This document shows positions 1-8,200 of a DNA stretch of 64,000 nt, piece by piece (positions within the stretch are counted from its first letter, which is position 1; every line of letters begins with the position of its first letter). The stretch is from Candidatus Saccharimonadota bacterium (lineage in GTDB: Bacteria > Patescibacteriota > Saccharimonadia > Saccharimonadales > Saccharimonadaceae). The notes below the pieces were generated by a model, which was not told the DNA's origin, ran no database searches, and was given only the letters and a program-made list of their open reading frames with translations. Where the stretch lies: contig JAFQXV010000001.1 in the NCBI GenBank assembly GCA_017406775.1, forward strand, positions 1 through 64,000, given 5' to 3'. A program made the translations under genes and the position numbers.

Positions 1-1508
1 CCAAGAGGTGAATTTTTGTATTCGTGTGGACTAACTTTAGCTACTATATTTTCCAATGACACTTGCTCCCCGGCATATACGATCTTTTCGCTATCATCAT
101 TATCAATAAATTCGACAGAATTCCTAAAGCTATACGGGACCATAATGGATGCCTCAGAGGATAATGCCGTAGTATCTACTTTACCCATAATATCTCCACC
201 ATTCGCCACAACCTGGACTCCTTTAGGCGTAGTCTTGATGCTATCATTTTTATTAGTTGACGCAACAGCCTTCAAAGTTTTTCCAACTTCTTCCGCACTA
301 ATTACGCGAGGATTGTTGCTTTCGGTCTTAGAGCTAGCATCCCCCAAACCATAATTATAGCTTTTAGCAATAGCGCCGCTCACCGCAAAAGCATTACTCC
401 AATTACCTAAATTACCCTTATTTTGGTTAAATACCGTTCCTAATATCGTATTCCCATCACTAGTCTTTATACCGCCAGAATCAATTTGGATTTTTTTCAA
501 TTTAAAACTATATGCGCCTTGTGCCGCAGGATTATAATCAATTTTAAAATTAGTTTTGTCTCCAGGCTTAGCATAGATTGTCTTTGCATATTCGCCATAA
601 GCGCTGACACTTTCATTCTTCACATTAATATTAAGGCTAGAAGTTGCACCAATACCCCGATATACTGCATAAACATTAGTATTAGCCGTTAAGCTATTAA
701 CTGTATAAGTATCCCCAGAAATTACCGCTCCATTAGCCTTATCCGATCGCCAACCAAGAAATGTAAAACCGCTTATGTCCGTCTTATTGACAAACGCACT
801 GGTTCCATGATTTACTTTTTTGCTCCCTATCGCTTTACCACTATTTAAATCATCTCCTGCCTCCGTTACGGCGTACGCGGTAAGAGTTTTTTCCGGCTGA
901 GCAATAGACGACATGCAAAATGCAGCTAAATTATCCTCGTTTGCTCCACTTTGTTTCATAGCCTCTAACATCAATTGCTCATAAGTAATACTCTTCCCGT
1001 TGTAATTACCAGCTATATCACCAAACCACCATCTAGACGGAGCTTTTCTATAATCAATGTTATACGTACCGTCTAGCGAATTTTCAATAACCCACTCCGT
1101 TTTATCCTCAACACTAGTACTCGAACTGGCCCTCCCCATATATATATGCCCTCGTTTATAAGGGAGCGGGATATCGCCACCAGTAATGTTTCTAATATAT
1201 AGTAATCCTACACTTTTCTTAATATATCCGCCTATCGCTACCCATTCATCGTTTTTACACGTATCAAGACCGCTATAAGTTCCATCCCACCTTCTGTTGT
1301 TCAAAATCTCCTGATAAACCTTCTTTGGTACCAAAATCCAACGTGGACAATTTCTCGCACTGTAACAATCATAATTAACTTCTCCAGCACTACCAGGGCC
1401 ACCGCCAGTTGCTGCTCCCAAAGCAAAAGCTTGATTTTCTATGAACAAGGTTGCAAACAAAGCGACAAACCCAATAACACAAAAGCACCAACTAATTCTC
1501 TTCATCAT
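1..1508 (-). CDS. Secreted surface protein, 3' end outside window
   Basis: An open frame runs without a stop from an ATG at 1508 to the left edge, giving about 502 visible residues. The start ATG overlaps the TGA of the upstream gene by four bases (ATGA), so translation is probably coupled. Residues 1-30 form a signal peptide (MMKRISW, a hydrophobic core, then NQAFA). The mature part contains an InlB-like motif (FLGWRSDKANG followed by TNVYAVY), as in Listeria-Bacteroides repeats, then a Ser/Thr/Asn-rich extracellular region. It is probably exported and exposed on the surface. The C-terminus, and so any anchor, is not visible. No enzymatic motif was recognised. Confidence 0.7.
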   Translation of the reverse strand, partial: MMKRISWCFCVIGFVALFATLFIENQAFALGAATGGGPGSAGEVNYDCYSARNCPRWILVPKKVYQEILNNRRWDGTYSGLDTCKNDEWVAIGGYIKKSVGLLYIRNITGGDIPLPYKRGHIYMGRASSSTSVEDKTEWVIENSLDGTYNIDYRKAPSRWWFGDIAGNYNGKSITYEQLMLEAMKQSGANEDNLAAFCMSSIAQPEKTLTAYAVTEAGDDLNSGKAIGSKKVNHGTSAFVNKTDISGFTFLGWRSDKANGAVISGDTYTVNSLTANTNVYAVYRGIGATSSLNINVKNESVSAYGEYAKTIYAKPGDKTNFKIDYNPAAQGAYSFKLKKIQIDSGGIKTSDGNTILGTVFNQNKGNLGNWSNAFAVSGAIAKSYNYGLGDASSKTESNNPRVISAEEVGKTLKAVASTNKNDSIKTTPKGVQVVANGGDIMGKVDTTALSSEASIMVPYSFRNSVEFIDNDDSEKIVYAGEQVSLENIVAKVSPHEYKNSPL

Positions 1509-1975
1509 CCTCTAACTCCTGTAATTGTTGAATAAATATCTTTTTTAGCTCGCTGCCAATCCTGATTTTCCAAAACCATATCATCGGGCAACGCAACAAT
1601 GTTACGTAAGACCTCAATCTGACCATCACGATTGCTCATTTCAGTATAAAAATTTAGCAACGTATTCAAAATAAAAAAGCGTTCTTGATTAGTAATATTT
1701 TGCTCTTTTTGCAATCCATCCCTTAATAAGGAAATAGCCTCGTCTTGCATGCCATTATAATATAACAAAATAGCCTTGTAGTATCTAGCGTCAACTCGTT
1801 CAGCTTGGACATCACTATTAGTTATTAGATTATTTAAATAGTCCAATAATTCATCATAATCCTGAGAATTGCCCTCGCCATACATATAACTGCTTATAGC
1901 ATCGTTTAGTTGCTCCGAATCAATCTTCCCAAATTTGCTTTCGTTACTTAGAGATTGCTGCCCATTGCTCGCCAC
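1505..1975 (-). CDS. Helical TPR-like protein, probably lost its membrane anchor by a frameshift
   Basis: This frame gives 156 residues, mostly helical, with TPR-like spacing (YYKAILLYYNGMQDEAISLLRDGL and a following helix pair). The only in-frame start near the 5' end is a GTG at 1975 with no ribosome-binding site. Directly before it lies a run of seven T (minus strand, 1976-1982), and a 46-residue transmembrane frame (1948-2088) ends just past it. One extra T would join the two into a protein of about 195 residues with an N-terminal anchor and an extracytoplasmic helical domain. The gene is followed by the secreted protein at 1-1508 through an ATGA overlap. Role unknown; perhaps a scaffold partner of its neighbour. 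Confidence 0.6.
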   Translation of the reverse strand: MASNGQQSLSNESKFGKIDSEQLNDAISSYMYGEGNSQDYDELLDYLNNLITNSDVQAERVDARYYKAILLYYNGMQDEAISLLRDGLQKEQNITNQERFFILNTLLNFYTEMSNRDGQIEVLRNIVALPDDMVLENQDWQRAKKDIYSTITGVRG

Positions 1976-2088
1976 AAAAAAATCAAAGATATCAACACGA
2001 TAATAGCAATAAGAAGGCCAATTAATACCGCAACCAAACTAGTCTTCGTCTTACCAGATTCTATTTTTTGCGAATCTTCAACTTCCAC
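1948..2088 (-). CDS. Short single-TM frame, likely the 5' part of the gene at 1505-1975
   Basis: From a GTG at 2088 this encodes 46 residues: a charged N-terminus (VEVEDSQKIESGKTKT), then one strongly hydrophobic helix rich in L, I and V, then WRAMGSNL and a TAA at 1948. A TATAAT box (2096-2101) sits seven bases upstream of the GTG, so the transcript would be nearly leaderless. It overlaps the next frame by 28 bases across the T7 tract. It could be a real microprotein, but a TM anchor ending exactly at a homopolymer before a soluble helical domain reads better as one gene split by one base. Confidence 0.4.
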   Translation of the reverse strand: MEVEDSQKIESGKTKTSLVAVLIGLLIAIIVLISLIFLWRAMGSNL

Positions 2089-2114
2089 GTTTACAATTAT
2101 ACCATAACCATTTA

Positions 2115-3329
2115 TTATTTACTAAATTTTTTTCTGAACCATTCATCTGCTGGTCCAGCTGTCATCATAATTACCAAATAATTGTTGTCAATGTATTTTT
2201 TTAGCTGATTGCTTAATTCATCACCAAGCTCCGCCGCTTCAGCAATTTCAGAGTTGACTAAATCTTCTATAAATTCCTCGGGTTTAATTACCTTTAGCCC
2301 TGGATTCTCTCGCGTTAAATAAGTCGGCAACCAAAAGATTTTATCTGCTTCCATAAAGGCGCTTTTGTATCCTGCCTTTACTTCGTGCTGCCTAGTATTT
2401 TGATGCGGCTGATAAACCACAACTACACCCTTTTTACCAGTTTTCTTTGCCTCGTCCTTGCAAACATTTATAGTTGCAGCAATCTCCTCCGGATGATGAG
2501 CATAATCTGTATAAACACCATCCGCAATCTTTTCAAATCTCCGACCTACGCCAGGAAAATTGTTTAATAAATGCACTACTTCAGCATGAGAAATCCTAGG
2601 CGCCATCTCCATAATCGCCACCGCTGCCAAACTCGCATCTTTCCGTCTTTCCGCTCCAGCTAATTTAAGCTTTTCTTCAAAAACCCCTCTTTCTATAACC
2701 TTTCTACTTTGGCTCTTAAACTGCTCAAAAGCCTCAATATATGATTCTCTAGTAGGATAGATATCCGGATGGTCATAAGAAATAGACGGAATTACTGCAA
2801 GCCATGGACGATATTTCAAAAAATTCCGATCGTACTCATCCGCCTCATAAACAAAAAACTTGTCACCTTTATGATACGCTCCACTCTGCGCAAACCCAAG
2901 CGTAGTCCCCACTATATAAGCCACCGGTAGCTTAGCCTTTAAGGCCGTCCACACAATCATTGCCGTAGTAGTAGTCTTACCGTGTGTGCCGGCCACTGCC
3001 ACCATTTTTAAGCCCAACTTATCTACTAAAAACGCCGTAAAATCGTCCCTTTTTGTACATTTTAATCCTGCTTCTTTCGCCATTAAAAGTTCTGGATGAT
3101 CTTCTGGCAAAGCAGAAGTATATACAAACCAATCAATATTTTGCAATTTGTTTTTCAAAAATTCGCCGTCTTGTTTACCAATCTTAATTTCTATTCCCGC
3201 TTTAATTAGCTCATCATAAACGGCACCTTTCGCTAAATCCGAACCCCAAACATTAAATCCAGCCGCCTTAGCCATCAACGCCAAAGGCCCCATGCCAGTC
3301 CCAGAGATGCCAGAAATATATATATTCAT
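2115..3329 (-). CDS. murC: Mur ligase, MurC/Mpl-type UDP-N-acetylmuramate ligase
   Basis: This 404-residue protein begins with the Rossmann-like motif GISGTGMGPLA, carries the ATP-binding loop GTHGKTTTT near residue 114, the central motif EADEYDRNF, and the C-terminal YAHHPEEI typical of MurC and Mpl. MurC adds L-alanine to UDP-MurNAc in the cytoplasm during peptidoglycan synthesis. It is shorter than most MurC proteins (about 450-490 residues), the central domain looking trimmed. The start faces the tsaE start across 18 bases holding overlapping TATAAT-like sequences on both strands. Mpl (murein tripeptide ligase) is the alternative; murB elsewhere in the window favours a biosynthetic role. 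Confidence 0.78.
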   Translation of the reverse strand: MNIYISGISGTGMGPLALMAKAAGFNVWGSDLAKGAVYDELIKAGIEIKIGKQDGEFLKNKLQNIDWFVYTSALPEDHPELLMAKEAGLKCTKRDDFTAFLVDKLGLKMVAVAGTHGKTTTTAMIVWTALKAKLPVAYIVGTTLGFAQSGAYHKGDKFFVYEADEYDRNFLKYRPWLAVIPSISYDHPDIYPTRESYIEAFEQFKSQSRKVIERGVFEEKLKLAGAERRKDASLAAVAIMEMAPRISHAEVVHLLNNFPGVGRRFEKIADGVYTDYAHHPEEIAATINVCKDEAKKTGKKGVVVVYQPHQNTRQHEVKAGYKSAFMEADKIFWLPTYLTRENPGLKVIKPEEFIEDLVNSEIAEAAELGDELSNQLKKYIDNNYLVIMMTAGPADEWFRKKFSK

Positions 3330-3347
3330 GATATAATATATTATACA
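3330..3347. promoter_or_regulatory. Divergent promoter between the Mur ligase and tsaE
   Basis: The 18 bases between the two start codons are almost palindromic (TATAATATATTATA) and give a -10 element for each direction. There is no room for a leader with a ribosome-binding site, so both transcripts should be leaderless or nearly so. Confidence 0.55.
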
Positions 3348-3764
3348 ATGAAAATTACCTCAGAACAAGAAATGATTAAATTTGGCGAAGAATTCGCAAC
3401 GTCCCTACTCAAGCCAAATTCGCCCTCCGTAATTGAGCTTATTGGTGATGTTGGTGCCGGCAAAACTACTTTTGTACGCGGCCTGGCCAAAGGTCTAGGT
3501 ATTAAAGAGCCCATTACTAGCCCTAGTTTTACCATTTCAAAATCTTACGCATTGCCAAATAACCGTTACTTGGTCCATTATGATTTTTATAGACTTGGCG
3601 ACCCCGGCCTCATGGTAGAAAACTTTTACGAAAATATCAGTAATTCAAGCAATATCGTTCTTATAGAATGGGGTGAATCAGTTAAAAACCTTTTACCCGA
3701 TAACCATATTACCATAACAATTAATTACAATGACGACAATACACGAAAGGTTAAAATAAAATGA
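3348..3764 (+). CDS. tsaE: tRNA threonylcarbamoyladenosine ATPase TsaE
   Basis: At 138 residues this matches the usual TsaE length. It has the Walker A motif GDVGAGKTTF near residue 34, the TSPSFTI segment (TsaE TSPTF), a HYDFYRL motif and LIEWGE near the end. TsaE is the small ATPase that works with TsaB and TsaD to transfer threonylcarbamoyl to A37 of ANN-reading tRNAs. The stop overlaps the start of the tsaB-like gene (ATGA), so the pair is translationally coupled. tsaD and tsaC are not in this window. Confidence 0.92.
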   Translation: MKITSEQEMIKFGEEFATSLLKPNSPSVIELIGDVGAGKTTFVRGLAKGLGIKEPITSPSFTISKSYALPNNRYLVHYDFYRLGDPGLMVENFYENISNSSNIVLIEWGESVKNLLPDNHITITINYNDDNTRKVKIK

Positions 3765-4093
3765 ATCTATACCTAGATACCTCAACTAGAGAGACTATTT
3801 TAAAATTAGACAACCAAGAATATCATTATATTTTTGACCGAGACTTAGCCGAAAAATTATTAAAATTCATCAACGATAAACTAGCCGAAAATGGCAAAAC
3901 TTGGCAGAATATTACCAAAATTACTTTTATGAGCGGCCCAGGTTCTTTTACTGGTCTACGTATCGGCGCTGCTATTATCAATACACTTGCCTCAGAATTG
4001 AATATTCCACTTTACGACCATCACGGCAAAAAACACCCGATTATCCTCCCCGAATACGGTCACCCAGCCAATATTTCTAAACCAGTAAAATAA
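3761..4093 (+). CDS. tsaB: Half-length TsaB-like protein
   Basis: The 110 residues match the N-terminal half of TsaB: an actin-like start (MNLYLDTSTRE) and the diagnostic MSGPGSFTGLRIG motif. TsaB normally has two ASKHA subdomains and about 220 residues; here the reading frame stops soon after the first. It overlaps tsaE by four bases, which supports the assignment. The N-terminal half carries the known TsaD-binding surface in the family, so a minimal partner is plausible, but decay is possible. The next gene is convergent and starts its stop codon at the following base. Confidence 0.75.
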   Translation: MNLYLDTSTRETILKLDNQEYHYIFDRDLAEKLLKFINDKLAENGKTWQNITKITFMSGPGSFTGLRIGAAIINTLASELNIPLYDHHGKKHPIILPEYGHPANISKPVK

Positions 4094-5224
4094 TTATTTC
4101 TTGTTGTTTAATAAACTTTTTGCCAGCACCACAGAAAATATCGCAACCACCACTATAACCATTCCCTCCACCATCGCCATAATTAAATATCCACGCGTAG
4201 TATCCGGATGTACTACTAAGCTTTCACCAAGTGGCGCCACATATGATGGATCTGAAGGATCATAGGCAATTTGCACCCCATCATCCGCATTGGCGAAATC
4301 CGTATTCACTACGTTTAAACTCATTTTGTTAAACTTTATATTAAATTCTGAACCGTCAGCATCGCGATCTGCATGAAAAATTCTTATCACCGCACCTTCA
4401 TCTTTTTTAACATTAATACCAGAATAGGCTGGCTCTTGATCTTGTATTCCCGAATAAACTTCGCCGTCTTGAGTAATCAACAACTCACCCTTAATTGCAT
4501 CATGGATTCCGCCTAAATCAATTGCAAGCTCGTCACCAACAAACACAAAGGTATCATCGTCAGCTTTTATTTCCAAGCTTTCCTCTCCGCTAGCTAAAAC
4601 CGTAAAAGGTACCGCAAAATTCATTGTAAATAAATGGTTGTGTCCATCCGTATTTACAAAATCACCTTCACTAAAGGCTACCTCATCTAATGGATAAAAC
4701 TTTTCGTCTTCAAAAACAAAGGCAGTGTCCTCCTGCCGATAAGTTAGCATCAAACTCCCAGAATAGCTCTGGCTCTTGCCATCCACGTTATTAAACCAAC
4801 GATTAATATCTTGTACTCCCTTGTTTGGTAGCAATTCGCCTCCACTCCCCACAAGCTCAAACTTGCTATTTAGTTTATAATCTACTAGTCCTTGTTCAAT
4901 ATTCTTATTATAATAACCACATTCAGACCATTCAAATTGTCTATCGTTAAGCGCCTCTGCATTTGCCTTATCGTATAAATTAACGCATGGGTCTGCTTTC
5001 TGGTCATAATAAGAAACTGCCAACTTTACGTTCTGCCCCTCAGTTACCCCTGCACTCGCCAAAATCGCATCCGGAGTTTTGGCTATTATATTTTCATGAA
5101 TTTTTTCAATCGAATTAGAAATCCCCACCACCGCAAGTATAGATCCAAAACAAAGCACCACTAGCATTATTACGCCAAAGCACTGCATTCTTCTATGTTG
5201 CCTCTGAATCTTCTTTGCGCTCAT
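4094..5224 (-). CDS. Membrane-anchored fibro-slime (PA14-like) surface protein
   Basis: The 376 residues have TM helices at about 16-36 and 345-370, with a large extracytoplasmic domain between. Residues about 135-295 show the fibro-slime signature: FTMNFAVPF, then IKADDDTFVFVGDELAIDLGG and a following H, matching the DDD-W/F-V-F-x-DLGGxH pattern. Such domains are found in extracellular matrix and cell-surface proteins. The start has a TATACT about ten bases upstream and no clear Shine-Dalgarno. It is followed head-to-tail by nothing on its strand: tsaB ends one base away on the other strand. Function beyond surface location is not known. Confidence 0.75.
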   Translation of the reverse strand: MSAKKIQRQHRRMQCFGVIMLVVLCFGSILAVVGISNSIEKIHENIIAKTPDAILASAGVTEGQNVKLAVSYYDQKADPCVNLYDKANAEALNDRQFEWSECGYYNKNIEQGLVDYKLNSKFELVGSGGELLPNKGVQDINRWFNNVDGKSQSYSGSLMLTYRQEDTAFVFEDEKFYPLDEVAFSEGDFVNTDGHNHLFTMNFAVPFTVLASGEESLEIKADDDTFVFVGDELAIDLGGIHDAIKGELLITQDGEVYSGIQDQEPAYSGINVKKDEGAVIRIFHADRDADGSEFNIKFNKMSLNVVNTDFANADDGVQIAYDPSDPSYVAPLGESLVVHPDTTRGYLIMAMVEGMVIVVVAIFSVVLAKSLLNNKK

Positions 5225-5264
5225 AGCTATTTTTAGTATAAGTCTTTTTTAATTTAAAATCAAG

Positions 5265-8200
5265 TTATTCCACTGTCCACGGATCCGTAGCGGTACCACT
5301 ACCACTCGTTACCAAAGTGTATGCATTAAACGATATTACTGGGCGGACACCCTTCTTATATGTAACGGGTTCTCCTCCAGCATTACCAGCCCTTGAGTCT
5401 AAGAAATAAGTCACAACATGTTGGCCTTGTCGCCAGCGTGGTGACATTGTCCAAAAATCGTTTCCAGAGTTTAAGAAGGACTTCAGACTAAACGCGGTTT
5501 GGCCAGCTGAGTTGCCATGCCCCGCAAAGACCAACTCATCCGCTGTTATTAAGGCAATTGGCGCAGTAAGCTGTTTATTGCCATTACTTGATCCACTTGT
5601 AGTATACAAATCTACCGTAGATCTCGGGCAACTTAATGTTGGTTCTTTATTAGTAGTATAAACTCTTACCTCTGGACCAAAGTTATAGCCAGTTACGCCA
5701 GTTTTATTATCATAAGGCACAATACTTGCAGATTGAGATACGGGACCATAAGAAGTGCTATACAAAGATCGATCATTGCAATATCCAGCACTACCCTCAA
5801 GCTTACTACCTATATTAGAGATGGTACTGGCAAAAGTACCTTCTATATATTTTTTGATGTTAGATTTAGTGCTGTTTACTGAGTAATTAGAGTCACTTCC
5901 AAAGATAGAGCTCACAACTGCCGCCGATGTTGCCGTTGTCTTAGCATAAGTAGCATTATAAGAGTATCCTACCGCGACTATACTATTCGCAACAGCATCG
6001 GATGTACTAGAATAAGTAATGCTAGTTGTCTGCGCATTGGTAGTCGATCTTGCGCACGTACCGTTAGAATACTTACCATTATAAATCATCTTTACGCCAC
6101 CAGAACCAGTAGTCCTAATAATTCTCCAGCATTGCCCATTACTAGTTTTAACATAGTTTGGATATGCATCTGCTAAACCATCCGATCCATAAGTGCCTAA
6201 TCCAGTATTAGTATCAAGAATACCACGATAGAAATAAATTGGGTCCGTATTCGCAGCGTCAGAAGAAGTTCCATAAATATCAGCATCGTATTTATACACG
6301 CCAGAATTTGCCTGCGTAATCCTATCCGATAGGTTAACATTATTTTCCGCCAAAGTTCCTTTGCTCTGACTTTCTACTCTATCATACAAGAAACCACCAT
6401 ATACACATCTTACGCTCTCGCCATAACTCTTGTCTGTCCAGCCATTACCAGGCCAAATACTATCCGCGCCAAATCCTACATGAAGAGCTTGCGATGCGTT
6501 ACCAACCGTAGAAGAGAAATAATTCCCCGTTTCACCAAGCTCCGTCATAGTATTACCGCTTAAATAGCCAGAATAAACAAAGTTATTCGGGAATTTTCGC
6601 CATCTATTAGATGCTGCCGCCGTCTCCTCGTTAGTGTTACTACCACCCAATGCCTTATTTAGATAAATAAATCCACCAGTAGTGTCACCACCCTTTATTG
6701 CGGTCAAAGCATTTCCGTATGGCACAAACCAACCCATTGGACAAACAGACGAATAGGAAATCACCCATTTTTCAGAATTACGCTCAGTAGTGTTTGCTAC
6801 AGTAGCTGGCCAGTTATAATAATTACCATAACTATATATATTTTGGCTATCAGCAGTCGCCACAGCAACCGGTGAAGTCGTATTAGTATTATTATAGCGC
6901 GGAATTCGGTATCCTTGGTTATTGCCAGTTACATTATCGGTACTATATAGGCTATTTGCTACTGTAGAATTTTCAAAATTCTCGCTTTCAGAGTTTGCCA
7001 AACCAATGAACGCACCACCAAAGCCCTGTGTTTTTGCCCTCAAGGTACTACCAACAGTGCTTAGTCTCAAGTTTTCAATCATCCAGCAATTGCCATCCGC
7101 CAATTTAGATACAGCATATACATTATTATCACGCGTATCGGTTAACCCAACGACCGCACCAGATGACAAGCTGCCACATCCATTCCAATTTTGCAAATTA
7201 CCACTAGATTTAACCCAAATCGCATACATAGTAATCTCGCCTTGAGAATTCGCCCTCATCATCATAGCATTGTTAACGGTAATAGTTTCATTTGGACCAT
7301 ATACAGTACCCAACCTTACCGCCTCCGCTAATTCATCCGCAAAATTATTAGAATTCGGGTCAAGCTGCGTAGCACTCCATCCCGCAAAACCATATCCTGC
7401 TTTTTTGTAGTTTGCTGCATGAAGTGTAACCGTATCGCCAATTTTTACACCCTCATGATCCATATCCATACTAATACCAGCATCAGAATTATTGCCATCA
7501 TAAGTAATGGAATATTCCCTACCCACCAAGCAGCGTAGCGTCATACCATATCCCTTATCATTAGATCCATTACCAGGATAAGCACTAGTATTATCTATAC
7601 TCATTCTCCACGAACCCCCTCCGCCATTTGATGTCGAAGACCACCATCTTCCATAAACCCCTCTATTTACAGCCGAAGAGTTTTCATAATCACCAGCATA
7701 GACAAAATTCCCTGGGAATTTTCGCATCATCTTAGAAGCGTCCGTACCCTCCGTACCTTCCGTGTTAAAATATCTAGTCCGTCCCTCGGTCCAATTATCG
7801 TTTGGTGGATACCCAACTACGCCTATCATCATAAATCGAATGGTATTATTGCTATTATTTGCATCAGTTCCACCCACTGGCAATCGCCAACCAGTTGGAC
7901 AAAGAGAAGAACTTTCCACAGACACTCCGACCGTAGAATGGTCATCAGTGTCAGCAATCGCTGCAGCCCACGTATAATAATTCCCGTACTCATATACATT
8001 CTGGTCAGCTGCAGTCATATCCGCAACAGAAGAAACAGTATTATTACTATTATATCGCGGGTAACGATACCCTGCATTTACCCCAGTTATATTACTTGAA
8101 CTATATATACTATTTGCCGCAGTAGAACTAGTAAAATGACTAGTTTCTGGATTCGCCAACCCTTCAAAGTTACCCCCAAACCCTTGTGCTTTAGTCTCAT

